Shown piece by piece: positions 35,804 through 45,347 of a DNA stretch of 64,000 nucleotides. Source of the stretch: Litorimonas sp046250185. Lineage in GTDB: Bacteria > Pseudomonadota > Alphaproteobacteria > Caulobacterales > Maricaulaceae. The position numbers and the translations under genes were made by a program. The number at the start of each line of letters is the position of its first letter. The first letter of the stretch is position 1. The notes under the pieces were generated by a model that was not told where the DNA came from, made no database searches, and worked only from the letters and a program-made list of their open reading frames with translations. The stretch is from NCBI RefSeq assembly GCF_046250185.1, contig NZ_CP176469.1; one strand, written 5' to 3'.

Positions 35804-37101
35804 CGCTTATCCATTGGGATGTAGCTACGCTCCGTCGCGCCTGTATAGAGCTGACGCGGGCGACCAATGCGTTGGCTCGGATCTTCGAGCATCTCGTTCC
35901 ACTGCGAAATCCAACCGACAGTCCGCGCAAGCGCAAATAGGACGGTGAACATAGAGGTTGGGAAGCCAAGGGCTGACAATACGATACCAGAATAGAAATC
36001 GACATTCGGGTAAAGCTTCTTCTCAACGAAATACTCGTCTTCTAGCGCGATTTTCTCAAGCTCTTTGGCAACGTCAAGAATTGGATTTTTCAGGTCTAAT
36101 TCGTCCAGCACTTCATGTGCCACTTTTTGCATCACGCGAGACCGTGGGTCAAAATTCTTATACACGCGGTGACCAAAGCCCATCAGGCGGAAGGGATCAG
36201 ATTTATCTTTCGCGCGGGCGATAAATTCAGGAATACGGTCTACCGTCCCAATTTCTTGGAGCATGTTCAGGCACGCCTCATTCGCGCCGCCGTGAGATGG
36301 TCCCCAAAGACAGGCAATGCCCGCTGCAATACACGCATATGGGTTGGCACCAGAGGAGCCAGCCAAGCGCACTGTCGACGTCGAGGCGTTTTGTTCATGA
36401 TCGGCATGCAGGATGAAAATCTTGTCCATTGCGCGAGCGATAGTCGGGCTAATATGGTAAGGCTCTGCTGGTACAGAGAAACACATGTTTAGGAAATTCT
36501 CAGCATAAGATAGATCATTACGCGGATACACGGTCGGCTGACCTATTGAGTATTTATAGGCTCGCGCAGCGATCGTCGGAATTTTTGCGATCAGACGATG
36601 AATTGCCATGTCGCGCGCTTCATTTTCCGTTGTATGCGCGTCGTCATGGTAAAAACCAGAAAGTGCGCCGACTGTGCCTGTCATCATCGCCATGGGATGT
36701 GCGTCGCGGCGGAAACCGTGGAAGAAGCTCTCTACCTGATCATGTAGCATCGTGTGATTTGTGATAGTATTGGTGAAGGATATGTTCTGAGCCTTATTCG
36801 GCAATTCGCCGTGGATCAGGAGGTAGGCAACTTCGAGAAATGTGGATTTCTCTGCCAGTTCTTCAATGCCGTAACCACGGTAGAGCAACTGCCCTTTATT
36901 GCCGTCGATGAAAGTGATCTGGCTCTCGGTGGAACATGTCGATGTATAACCAGGATCGAATGTGAAGTGACCTGAGGCTTTGTGCAGCGCGCGCACATCT
37001 ATGGCGGGCGCACCAAGCGAGCCGCTATAGATCGGCAAGTCATAGCTTTTATCGCCGATGTTGACAGTCGCCGTGCCGGTGTTCTTGATTTTATTTTCCA
37101 T
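35800..37101 (-). CDS. gltA: Citrate synthase
   Basis: 433-residue type II citrate synthase of the TCA cycle (oxaloacetate plus acetyl-CoA). Active-site regions are visible: FILHADHEQNASTSTVR, the GPSHGGANEACLNML segment and MGFGHRVYKNFDPRS, which together supply the catalytic His residues. It lies 16 bases downstream of gltX on the same strand, so the two are probably co-transcribed. Confidence 0.97.
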   Translation of the reverse strand: MENKIKNTGTATVNIGDKSYDLPIYSGSLGAPAIDVRALHKASGHFTFDPGYTSTCSTESQITFIDGNKGQLLYRGYGIEELAEKSTFLEVAYLLIHGELPNKAQNISFTNTITNHTMLHDQVESFFHGFRRDAHPMAMMTGTVGALSGFYHDDAHTTENEARDMAIHRLIAKIPTIAARAYKYSIGQPTVYPRNDLSYAENFLNMCFSVPAEPYHISPTIARAMDKIFILHADHEQNASTSTVRLAGSSGANPYACIAAGIACLWGPSHGGANEACLNMLQEIGTVDRIPEFIARAKDKSDPFRLMGFGHRVYKNFDPRSRVMQKVAHEVLDELDLKNPILDVAKELEKIALEDEYFVEKKLYPNVDFYSGIVLSALGFPTSMFTVLFALARTVGWISQWNEMLEDPSQRIGRPRQLYTGATERSYIPMDKR

Positions 37102-37117
37102 CGAGGTTTGTTCCTAT

Positions 37118-38527
37118 CTATTCATCAAATGTCATCTGAAGTGCGTCGGACAACCGTCCGATTACTTCCTCTTGTCCCAAATACGCCAAGACCGCCGAGA
37201 GATCGGGGGATGGCGCGCCACCGGTCAATGCCGCGCGAACGGGCTGCCCGATCTTGCCAAAACCAATTTCATGTTTTGACATAAAGCTATCAAAGACAGC
37301 CTGAATGTTCTCCGCCGTCCACGCCGCGCTTTTGACTGATTTTAACTCAAAAGTCAAAGCGTCGAGCAAAGGCATAACGCCGTCCTTGCGCAAAGGTTTC
37401 GCTGCTTTACCTGCGATCGTCAAAGGTCGCTGCAGCATCAGGTAGGCTGCTTGATCTGGTATATCTTTCAGTGTCTTAGCGCGTGTCTTTAAATCGCTCA
37501 TGGCGTCAGAAATGCGTGCCTTAACTGTGTCGGTGAGGGGGCCTCCATTGACCGCGTTCAAAAACGGAAGGCTAAGCTCCAAAATTGTCGCATCCTCTGC
37601 GCGCGCCATGTGCTGCCCGTTAATATGGTCCATCTTGTCAAAGTCCAGCCTTGCGGGCGAACTGTTGATCCCGTCCAGCGTGAAGACCTTTGCTATTTCG
37701 GCGTCAGAGAAGAAAAGTTCTGCGTCACCATGTGACCATCCCAGCTTGACCAGATAATTGCGCAAACCGCTTGGCAAGTACCCCATATCGCGATAGGCCT
37801 CCACGCCGAGTGCGCCGTGGCGTTTAGAGAGCTTCTTCCCGTCTGGCCCATGGATCAACGGCACATGTGCCCATTCTGGTATGTCCCAGCCTAGCGCTGC
37901 ATATAGCTGCTGCTGTCGTCCTGCATTGATCAGGTGATCATCCCCGCGCACCACATGGGTGATGCCCATATTATGGTCATCGACAACAACGGCCAGCATG
38001 TAGGTCGGCGTGCCGTCTTCGCGCAGCAGAACAAGATCGTCAAAATTCTCGTTTTCCCACGTAATATTACCCTGAACATAATCGTGAATTTTCGTCTGCC
38101 CCTCTGGCACGCGAAAGCGGATCGCACCTGCCGGAGAAGTTTTATCACGGTAAGGGGATCGGAAGGCTGTGCCAGCCGCGCGGCACAAATCTCGTTCAGT
38201 TTCCAACGCTGCGCCGTCCAATGGGCAGCGATAGGCCAAGCCCTTGTCTAGTAACGTCTGTGCTGCTGCCGCGTGGGCATCTGCGTTCTGGCTTTGGTAG
38301 ACAATCTCGCCGTCATAGCTCAGGCCGAGCCACTCTAGGCCATCAAGGATCGCTTGCGTGGCTTCGGGTGTCGATCGCGCTTTGTCAGTGTCTTCAATCC
38401 GCAGGTGAAATTCACCGCCCACATGTTTGGCGAAATAGTAATTAAAGAGCGCTGTTCGCGCACCACCAATATGCAAAAATCCCGTGGGTGACGGGGCAAA
38501 ACGGGTGCGAATAGGGCGGGCGCTCAT
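37118..38527 (-). CDS. gltX: Glutamyl-tRNA synthetase
   Basis: 469-residue class I aminoacyl-tRNA synthetase. The HIGH-type motif is in FAPSPTGFLHIGGARTALFN and the KMSKS-type loop reads KKLSKRHG. The frame continues upstream to 38605, but the ATG at 38527 gives the standard start just before RTRFAPSPTG. It is divergent from comEC (54 bases apart). Confidence 0.96.
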   Translation of the reverse strand: MSARPIRTRFAPSPTGFLHIGGARTALFNYYFAKHVGGEFHLRIEDTDKARSTPEATQAILDGLEWLGLSYDGEIVYQSQNADAHAAAAQTLLDKGLAYRCPLDGAALETERDLCRAAGTAFRSPYRDKTSPAGAIRFRVPEGQTKIHDYVQGNITWENENFDDLVLLREDGTPTYMLAVVVDDHNMGITHVVRGDDHLINAGRQQQLYAALGWDIPEWAHVPLIHGPDGKKLSKRHGALGVEAYRDMGYLPSGLRNYLVKLGWSHGDAELFFSDAEIAKVFTLDGINSSPARLDFDKMDHINGQHMARAEDATILELSLPFLNAVNGGPLTDTVKARISDAMSDLKTRAKTLKDIPDQAAYLMLQRPLTIAGKAAKPLRKDGVMPLLDALTFELKSVKSAAWTAENIQAVFDSFMSKHEIGFGKIGQPVRAALTGGAPSPDLSAVLAYLGQEEVIGRLSDALQMTFDE

Positions 38528-38581
38528 AAGCAAAATCTCAATAAGTGTTGCATCTCTGCGGGTTTCGAGGCTGTATCTCAC

Positions 38582-40735
38582 ATGATGGGTGGGATGAATA
38601 GTCAAAACACAAAAATGCCGTGGAGTTCCGTGTGGATAGCGGGTTTGCGCCCAGCGTTTCGTTTGCAGAATTTGAGTGTTCGTGCGCGAGATTATGTGCC
38701 GACCGTGCTGGGCGGTGTGGTCTGTTTCGGGATTGGCATCGCGATCTATTTTGCGGCCCCGTTCGAGCCGAGCTGGGTTTGGATCTGCGCGATCGGTCTG
38801 GTCTTAGCCGTTGCCGTCTGGGCCACGCGGAAAGACGCCGCGCCCTGGCATGGTTGGGCATTGGTTGCGCTGCTTATTTGGGTCGGCGCCGCTCGCGCAA
38901 ATTGGCATACGGCAGCGGCAGACAGCCCGAAACTGCGACAATCGGAACGCAGCTATAGCTTTACGGGATGGGTTGAAGCGATTGAGCGATCAGGCACAGG
39001 CGAACGCATCCATCTGCGGATCACGGAGGTTGAGCGGTTGCCAGAGGCTGCTTGGCCTAAATCCGTGCGCCTCCGCATCACAGCCAAAAATAGCGATGTT
39101 AAAGCGGGGCAGACTGTGCGTGTGCGGGGCGCGGCGAAAGCTCCGTCTGATGCCGCTCTGCCGGGTGGATATAATCCTGCGCGCGCCGCCTATTTCCAAG
39201 AAATTGGGGGCTTTGGCTTTACTTACGGGGCGCCGCAAGTCTTGGACGACGTAGAGTTGGGTTTGCGAGATAAACTGTCCCGTGCCGTTGTGCGCTGGCG
39301 TTACGGTCTGGCGGAGCGAATTTACGCGGAGGCACCCACAGAGACGGCAGGGTTGCAAACGGCGCTGATTACGGGTGTGCGCCGCTACATTCCACCCAAT
39401 CAAGTCGAAGATTTGCGCGTGTCTGGCCTCGCGCACATCCTCGCGATTTCAGGGTTGCATATGGGGTTGCTGGCGGGGGGAGTCTTCTCTGCGGTGACAT
39501 TCTTGTTGGCGTGTATCCCGTGGCTTGCGCGGCGGATGGATGTACGAAAACCCGCTGCCATGTTCGGCATTGCGGCCGCGATGACCTATCTCGTTTTGTC
39601 AGGCGCCAGCGTTGCAACGCAGCGCGCTTTTATCATGGCGATCATTGTGTTTCTCGCCGTGATTTTAGACAGACGCGCTTTGTCTCTCCGCTCTGTCGCC
39701 TTGGCCGCGTTAATCACGCTGGCTTTGCATCCCGAAGCCTTGGTCAGTGTCGGGTTTCAGATGTCATTCGCGGCGGTGGCCGCCTTAATCGTGACCTATC
39801 AGGCGTGGCAGCGATACCGCCCCGCCTATGTGAGGCATGGCCTGTTTCGACGGGGGGTGAATTTTATGACCTCACTGTCTGTGACCAGTTTTGTGGCAGG
39901 ACTGGCCACGGGCGGCTTTGCCTTGTTTCACTTTAACCGCATTGCACGCTACGGCTTGCTTGGAAATTTGGCAGCGATGCCGATTTTTAGCTTGGCCGTG
40001 ATGCCGTTGGCGGTCGTTGTGCTGCTCACCATACCGTTGGGGCTTGAATATTGGCCGCTGCAAATGATGGGCGCGGCGATTAGTTATATCTTGGCAGCTG
40101 CACATTGGGTGGCAGGCTTGGAGGGCGTTGTATTCTACGCAGCCTCCGCCCCGAGCTATGTCTTGCCGTTATTTTCGGCCGCCTTTGTTGCGATATGTTT
40201 GGGGCCAAAATGGGTGAGGGGGGCGGGCGCTATGTTCATGGCTCTTAGTTTGCTGCTTTGGGGGGCCGCGAAAACGCCGCATTTGCGGGTGAGCGATGTG
40301 GGGCGTGTCGCGTTTTGGCAGACAGATGATCTGGGCGAGATGACTCTGCTGACAGACCGTTCACGCGGAGATCGCTATGGCCGCGACCAATTTGCGCGGC
40401 AAGCTGGTGAGGTCGGGGCCGTGCGCGGGCGGTATGAGGATGGAGAAGCGCTGTGCGATCAACTGGCGTGCCGCGTCATGGTCAATGGCCGCAAAGTATC
40501 AATCCTGCAGCATCCGTCTGAAGTGCCAGAGGAATGTGACGCGTCTGATTTAGTTGTCCTAACGGTCAGGTCTGCTGGCCCTGTGGCACGGCGGAACTGC
40601 AGTGCGAAACTAATAGATGAGCGTACCCTGCGTGCAGGTGGAGCGGCTAGTGTGCATATCACAGAGGCCGAAATCAAAATCAGCTATGCGCGAGATAAAG
40701 ATCGCAATCGCCCATGGTCACATGCTCAGCGATAG
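38582..40735 (+). CDS. comEC: ComEC/Rec2-family DNA-uptake channel protein
   Basis: 717-residue polytopic membrane protein forming the inner-membrane channel for single-stranded DNA in transformation. An N-terminal DUF4131-type periplasmic domain is followed by the Competence domain with LAHILAISGLHMGLLAGGVF and a string of helices. The C-terminal part after about residue 570 is soluble but lacks the HxHxDH motif of the metallo-beta-lactamase domain found in long ComEC proteins. It sits convergent to lexA with a 20-base gap. Three ATGs (38582, 38585, 38594) are possible starts. Confidence 0.9.
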   Translation: MMGGMNSQNTKMPWSSVWIAGLRPAFRLQNLSVRARDYVPTVLGGVVCFGIGIAIYFAAPFEPSWVWICAIGLVLAVAVWATRKDAAPWHGWALVALLIWVGAARANWHTAAADSPKLRQSERSYSFTGWVEAIERSGTGERIHLRITEVERLPEAAWPKSVRLRITAKNSDVKAGQTVRVRGAAKAPSDAALPGGYNPARAAYFQEIGGFGFTYGAPQVLDDVELGLRDKLSRAVVRWRYGLAERIYAEAPTETAGLQTALITGVRRYIPPNQVEDLRVSGLAHILAISGLHMGLLAGGVFSAVTFLLACIPWLARRMDVRKPAAMFGIAAAMTYLVLSGASVATQRAFIMAIIVFLAVILDRRALSLRSVALAALITLALHPEALVSVGFQMSFAAVAALIVTYQAWQRYRPAYVRHGLFRRGVNFMTSLSVTSFVAGLATGGFALFHFNRIARYGLLGNLAAMPIFSLAVMPLAVVVLLTIPLGLEYWPLQMMGAAISYILAAAHWVAGLEGVVFYAASAPSYVLPLFSAAFVAICLGPKWVRGAGAMFMALSLLLWGAAKTPHLRVSDVGRVAFWQTDDLGEMTLLTDRSRGDRYGRDQFARQAGEVGAVRGRYEDGEALCDQLACRVMVNGRKVSILQHPSEVPEECDASDLVVLTVRSAGPVARRNCSAKLIDERTLRAGGAASVHITEAEIKISYARDKDRNRPWSHAQR

Positions 40736-40755
40736 AGCAAATCTAAAACAGCCCG

Positions 40756-41415
40756 CTATTGATAGCTGCGAACCAGCCCGACTAAGACGCCTTGTACTTC
40801 TACTCGGTCAGGGCCGAAGCTACGTGTTGGAAATTCAGGATTTTCGGCGATCAACTCAACTTGCCCACCAGATTTGTAGATACGCTTGAGCGTGGCTTCT
40901 TCTTGATCAACTAAGGCTACGACGATCTCGTTATTCCGGGCCGTATTCGCGCGGCGGATCACAACAATGTCACCGTCTAGGATACCTGCGCCAATCATGG
41001 ATTCGCCTTCAATCTGTAGCGCATAGTGATCGCCATTACCCATCATATTGGGCGGCACAGCGATCAAATTGTAGGCGTCTTCAATCGCGGGAATGGGTGA
41101 ACCTGCCGCGATCTTGCCCACAAACGGAATTTCATAACTATCATTCGCGGGCTCTTGCATTTCATAAGATTTGGCGGATTTTGGCGCGACCTGCACATAA
41201 TCTTCGGGCAGTTGCAGCACTTCCAACGCGCGCGCTTTGTTGGGCAATCGACGAATAAAGCCGCGTTCTTCCAAAGCCGTAATCAGGCGGTGAATCCCAG
41301 ATTTACTCGCCAGCCCGAGCGCGTCTTTCATCTCGTCATAAGACGGCGGCACGCCAGTCGCTTTGATCTTCCGATCAATGAGTAAAAGCAGGTCTTTTTG
41401 TTTTTGCGTCAGCAC
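40756..41415 (-). CDS. lexA: SOS repressor LexA
   Basis: 219-residue repressor of the DNA-damage response. The N-terminal winged helix-turn-helix includes GVPPSYDEMKDALGLASKSG; the cleavage site is Ala104-Gly105 within IAAGSPIPAI; the catalytic dyad is Ser139 (GESMIGAGILDGD) and Lys177 (EATLKRIY). All residues for RecA-stimulated self-cleavage are present. It has its own promoter and operator downstream of trpC. The same operator type occurs at recA and at the micropeptide/dnaE promoter. Confidence 0.96.
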   Translation of the reverse strand: MLTQKQKDLLLLIDRKIKATGVPPSYDEMKDALGLASKSGIHRLITALEERGFIRRLPNKARALEVLQLPEDYVQVAPKSAKSYEMQEPANDSYEIPFVGKIAAGSPIPAIEDAYNLIAVPPNMMGNGDHYALQIEGESMIGAGILDGDIVVIRRANTARNNEIVVALVDQEEATLKRIYKSGGQVELIAENPEFPTRSFGPDRVEVQGVLVGLVRSYQ

Positions 41416-41451
41416 AACACGTCTCCGAACAAAGGGGCAACATTTCTATCT

Positions 41452-41466
41452 GTTCTACTGATGTTC
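41452..41466 (-). promoter_or_regulatory. LexA operator upstream of lexA (autoregulation)
   Basis: On the plus strand GTTCTACTGATGTTC, a perfect GTTC-N7-GTTC (GAAC-N7-GAAC on the coding strand), lies 37 bases before the lexA start. On the lexA strand a TTGACA -35 hexamer (plus positions 41474-41479) lies just upstream and the operator overlaps the expected -10. A degenerate second copy, GAAC-N7-CAAC, is at 41427-41441. Confidence 0.85.
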
Positions 41467-41529
41467 TTTGTCGTGTCAAGGGGGCGTGTAAAAAGGTCAT
41501 GTCAAAGGGTGTTCGAGTTAGCGTTGATT

Positions 41530-42330
41530 TTAGGTTCCGACCAAGTCCCGTGTCGCGGCCTCAACATTATCTTGCCGCATGAGGCTTTCCCCGATCAGGT
41601 AGCCATGGGCGCCGTCCTTCGCGAGGCGTACAATATCCGCGCTCGTGAATATTCCGCTTTCCGCGATTAAGGTCACGTGGTTGGGAACTCTCGGGGCGAG
41701 ACGCGTGAACGTGTCGAGCGTTGTATCAAACGTCCGCAGATCGCGATTATTAATCCCGATCAGCGTAGCGCCGAGCGATAGAGCGCGATCCAACTCGCTC
41801 TCGTCATGGGTTTCTACTAACGCATCGAGGCCAACACGGGTGGCCTCATCTATCAACGCACGGGCTGTATCGTCATCAATCATCGCCATGATGACCAAGA
41901 TGCAGTCCGCGCCCATCGCGGCACTCTCCGCAATCTGGATCGGGTCAAGCATGAAGTCTTTGCGGAGCAGGGGCAGGTCGGTTGCCGCACGAACTTGCTT
42001 GAAAATCGCATTGCTCCCTTGAAAGCCTGGACCGTCCGTTAGGACAGATAGGCACGCCGCACCGCCCGCTTGGTAGGCTTTCGCAATCGCAACCGGATCG
42101 AAATCTTCGCGGATCACGCCTTTCGACGGGCTGGCCTTTTTCACTTCGCAGATTAGGGCGGTATGGGTCGCGTTCTGGATGGCTGCCGCAAAGCCGCGCG
42201 GGGCGGGTTGATCGGCGGCGATCTCGCGTAAATCTTCAATAGAAATATCGTCCATGAGGTCTTGAACTTCACCAGCCTTATAGGCTGCGATTTTCTTCAA
42301 CACATCGGGGGCGTCCATCAAGCTAGCCAT
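41530..42330 (-). CDS. trpC: Indole-3-glycerol-phosphate synthase
   Basis: 266-residue TIM-barrel enzyme of tryptophan synthesis. Conserved strands include ALICEVKKASPSKGVI, ACLSVLTDGPGFQGS, LLRKDFMLDPIQI and LIGINNRDLRTFD, which carry the catalytic Lys and Glu residues. The start overlaps the trpD end by 8 bases. It is the last gene of trpE-G-D-C; lexA follows after 114 bases. Confidence 0.96.
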   Translation of the reverse strand: MASLMDAPDVLKKIAAYKAGEVQDLMDDISIEDLREIAADQPAPRGFAAAIQNATHTALICEVKKASPSKGVIREDFDPVAIAKAYQAGGAACLSVLTDGPGFQGSNAIFKQVRAATDLPLLRKDFMLDPIQIAESAAMGADCILVIMAMIDDDTARALIDEATRVGLDALVETHDESELDRALSLGATLIGINNRDLRTFDTTLDTFTRLAPRVPNHVTLIAESGIFTSADIVRLAKDGAHGYLIGESLMRQDNVEAATRDLVGT

Positions 42331-43291
42331 GGGCGATGTCCCCCTTGGAAGTCTTGATCAGCAAGTCGAGCGCCGCGAGCGCCTTGCCGCTATCAATGCT
42401 TTCTGTCGCCAGGTCTATGCCAGCATTTACATCGTCGGCCAGTCCCGCGATCATAAGCGCTGCGCCAGAATTCAGTCGCACAATATCGCGGTAATCACTA
42501 TGCTCTCCGTGGAGCAGGCCGAGCAGGGCTTGGGCATTTTCCGCAGGATGCCCACCGCGTAGGCTATCGATCGTGGTCAATTCTATGCCGTGCATTTGCG
42601 GGGCGATTTCAAACTCCCGCACTTGGCTGCCGCGTATTTCTGACACAAAGGTCGCGCCAGTTGTCGTGATTTCGTCAAGACCGTCACTGCCGTGAACGAC
42701 CCAAACATGCTCCATGTTCAGTCCCGCAAATGCCTCTGCCATCAGGTGCCGCCATTTGGGGTCGCTAACCCCGACTAACATGCGCTCTGTGCTGGCAGGA
42801 TTGCTCATCGGGCCAAGGAGGTTGAATAAAGTTTTTGCGCCAATCGCTTTGCGAGCGGGGCCAACAAGGCGCATGGCGGGGTGATGGTTGGGCGCGAACA
42901 GAAAGCCGACGCCGGCCACGTCCACGCATTTTGCCGCGATCTCTGGCGTGACCGCAAGGTTGACGCCGAGTTCCGAGAGTGTGTCGGCTGTGCCTGTCAG
43001 CGAGCTAGCCGCGCGATTGCCGTGCTTAGCGACCCGCGCGCCCGCGCCAGCGCAGACCAGCGCGGAGGCCGTGGAGATCGACAATGTATGAAGTCCTGTG
43101 CCGCCCGTGCCGACAATGTCGATGGCGTTCGGGATGTTTGCGGGCGTCATGTTTTCGCGCATAATCTCGACACCAATGCGGACATGATCTGCCGACAGAC
43201 CAGACGCATTCAAGTCTTCTAAGAAGGCCTGAATTTGCGCGTCAGATTGTTCGCCGCGCAGGATCGCCCGTAATGTGACGCCAAAGTCCAT
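42323..43291 (-). CDS. trpD: Anthranilate phosphoribosyltransferase
   Basis: 322-residue enzyme transferring phosphoribose from PRPP to anthranilate. The glycine-rich DIVGTGGTGLHTLSIST motif, KHGNRAASSLTGTADTLSEL and NLLGPMSNPAS are family hallmarks. Slightly shorter than the usual 330-345. It overlaps the trpG stop by one base and the trpC start by 8, which suggests tight coupling. Confidence 0.96.
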   Translation of the reverse strand: MDFGVTLRAILRGEQSDAQIQAFLEDLNASGLSADHVRIGVEIMRENMTPANIPNAIDIVGTGGTGLHTLSISTASALVCAGAGARVAKHGNRAASSLTGTADTLSELGVNLAVTPEIAAKCVDVAGVGFLFAPNHHPAMRLVGPARKAIGAKTLFNLLGPMSNPASTERMLVGVSDPKWRHLMAEAFAGLNMEHVWVVHGSDGLDEITTTGATFVSEIRGSQVREFEIAPQMHGIELTTIDSLRGGHPAENAQALLGLLHGEHSDYRDIVRLNSGAALMIAGLADDVNAGIDLATESIDSGKALAALDLLIKTSKGDIAHG

Positions 43292-43869
43292 TACAGCTTC
43301 ATTCCCGCGAGGCCCAAAAACGCAGCGATCAAGTCATGGCCGTGTTCAGACGCAATAGATTCTGGATGAAATTGCAGGCCGTGGATTGGGCGTGACACAT
43401 GGCGCAGACCCATAATCTCGCCGTCCTCCGTCCATGCGTTTGCGACCAAACAATCAGGTAGGCTTTCACGTTCGACAGATAGGCTGTGATAGCGTGTGGC
43501 ATTAAACGGGTTGGGTAGACCCGCGAAGAGCCCAGTATTGTCGTGGTGGATTGGGCTGATCTTGCCGTGCATGATTTGTTTGGCGCGAATGACTTTGCCG
43601 CCAAAGGCCTGCCCAATACTTTGTTGCCCCAGACAGATGCCTAGGATGGGTAAGTCGTTAGGTGCTTTGGCAATCAAGTCGAGACAGATGCCTGCCTCAT
43701 TTGGTGTCTTAGGTCCTGGGGACAATAACACAGCTTGCGGCTTGAGCAACAGCGCTTGCCCCACGCCCATATCGTCATTGCGGATAACGTGTGTTTCTGC
43801 GCCCAATTCCTGCGCGTAATGCACGAGGTTATAGGTGAAGCTATCGTAGTTATCGATGACGAGGAGCAT
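43291..43869 (-). CDS. trpG: Anthranilate synthase component II (glutamine amidotransferase)
   Basis: 192-residue class I glutamine amidotransferase feeding ammonia to TrpE. The catalytic Cys79 is in LGICLGQQSIG; the triad is completed by His168 and Glu170 in LQFHPESIAS. The start shares one base with the trpE stop. A family relative, PabA, cannot be excluded as a second role because many bacteria share the subunit. Confidence 0.95.
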   Translation of the reverse strand: MLLVIDNYDSFTYNLVHYAQELGAETHVIRNDDMGVGQALLLKPQAVLLSPGPKTPNEAGICLDLIAKAPNDLPILGICLGQQSIGQAFGGKVIRAKQIMHGKISPIHHDNTGLFAGLPNPFNATRYHSLSVERESLPDCLVANAWTEDGEIMGLRHVSRPIHGLQFHPESIASEHGHDLIAAFLGLAGMKL

Positions 43870-45338
43870 TAGGCATTGCCTCCGAATTTGACACTTTGCT
43901 CGGCGGCGCGGAAGAGGGCGGCGGCTTTGTGCAGCGTTTCTTCAAATTCGAGCTTTGGCACAGAATCCATGACAATGCCCGCGCCCGCGCGGACGTGCAG
44001 GACGTTGTCTTTGACGATACCTGTGCGGAGTGCGATCGCTGTGTCCATATCGCCGTTGGAGCTGATATAACCGACCGCACCTGCATAAATACCGCGCTTT
44101 TCCTCTTCTAGCTCGTCGATAATTTCCATCGCGCGAACTTTGGGCGCGCCGCTCACGGTGCCAGCGGGGAAGCCTGCAAACAGCGCGGAAATCGCGTCAT
44201 GGCTAGCGATAATATCGCCTTCGACGTTGGAGACGATGTGCATGACGTGGGAGTAGCGCTCAATCGTGAATTTCTCGGTGACGCGCACAGTTCCAGCTTT
44301 CGCGACGCGGCCCACATCATTGCGGCCGAGGTCTAATAACATAAGATGTTCCGCGTTTTCTTTCGGGTCGGCCAACAAGTCTTTTTCGTGCTGTAAGTCC
44401 TGCGCAGTCGTCTTCCCGCGCGGGCGGGTGCCAGCGATAGGGCGGATGGTGACAACGCCGTCGCGCAAACGCACCAAAATTTCAGGTGAAGAGCCGACGA
44501 TCTGATGATCTTCGAAATCAAGGAAATACAGGAACGGCGAGGGGTTCATGCGGCGCAAGCTGCGGTAAAGCGCAAACGGGCTAGCGGGCAAGGGCGCGGA
44601 GAGGCGCTGCCCAATTACGACTTGGAACACGTCGCCTGCGAGGATGTAATCTTTCGCTTTTTTAACCCGTGCGCTGAACCGCTCCAGCGTTGTGCCGAGG
44701 CTTGGCGTGATTGTCGGAATCTCGACCTCTCGCGCGGCGCCGCCTTGCATTGGCAGGGATAGGTCACGCACGACAGACTCGATGCGGGCTTGGCAGTCGG
44801 CGTAACTGCCACCCGGGAAGAGTGGGCTGGCGATAATGATTTCTTGGCCAACTTGATCGAAAATACAGACGATGCGCGGGCGCACCATAATCGCATCTGG
44901 CGTACCGATGGGATCGGGCAAATCAGATTGCAACGTCTCCACCTGCCGCACCATATCATAGCCCAGATAACCAAAGAGCCCAGACGCCATAGGTGGGATG
45001 AATTCTGGCAGGTCAAAAGCGCACTCGGCTTGAATAGCGCGAAGGGCGTCAAGCGGCTTGCCCTCGCATACCGCAAAACTCGCGCCGCCATCATAAGAGG
45101 CATGGCTCTCATTGCCTTCGGCGCGCCAAATGATATCGGGATCAAAGCCAAAAAAGCTATAGCGACCGCGAACTTCGCCGCCTTGGACAGATTCGAACAA
45201 AAACGCGTATGGCTTGCCCGCTGCGACTTTCATATAGGCAGAGACAGGCGTATCTAGATCATTGACCACACGCGCATAGAGCAGTTGCGGGCCGCTGATT
45301 TTGGCGGCATCTGCGGGGCTGGGCGTAATGTCAGGCAT
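43869..45338 (-). CDS. trpE: Anthranilate synthase component I
   Basis: 489-residue chorismate-using subunit, first step of tryptophan synthesis. C-terminal signatures include GDVFQVVIGQRLSAP, PIAGTRPRGKT, LLDLGRNDVGRV and the substrate-binding FPAGTVSGAPKVRAMEIID. First gene of the minus-strand trpEGDC set. It starts 9 bases after ppiD ends, so the two may share a transcript. No trp leader peptide is seen in that gap. Confidence 0.95.
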   Translation of the reverse strand: MPDITPSPADAAKISGPQLLYARVVNDLDTPVSAYMKVAAGKPYAFLFESVQGGEVRGRYSFFGFDPDIIWRAEGNESHASYDGGASFAVCEGKPLDALRAIQAECAFDLPEFIPPMASGLFGYLGYDMVRQVETLQSDLPDPIGTPDAIMVRPRIVCIFDQVGQEIIIASPLFPGGSYADCQARIESVVRDLSLPMQGGAAREVEIPTITPSLGTTLERFSARVKKAKDYILAGDVFQVVIGQRLSAPLPASPFALYRSLRRMNPSPFLYFLDFEDHQIVGSSPEILVRLRDGVVTIRPIAGTRPRGKTTAQDLQHEKDLLADPKENAEHLMLLDLGRNDVGRVAKAGTVRVTEKFTIERYSHVMHIVSNVEGDIIASHDAISALFAGFPAGTVSGAPKVRAMEIIDELEEEKRGIYAGAVGYISSNGDMDTAIALRTGIVKDNVLHVRAGAGIVMDSVPKLEFEETLHKAAALFRAAEQSVKFGGNA

Positions 45339-45347
45339 GCACCGCGT

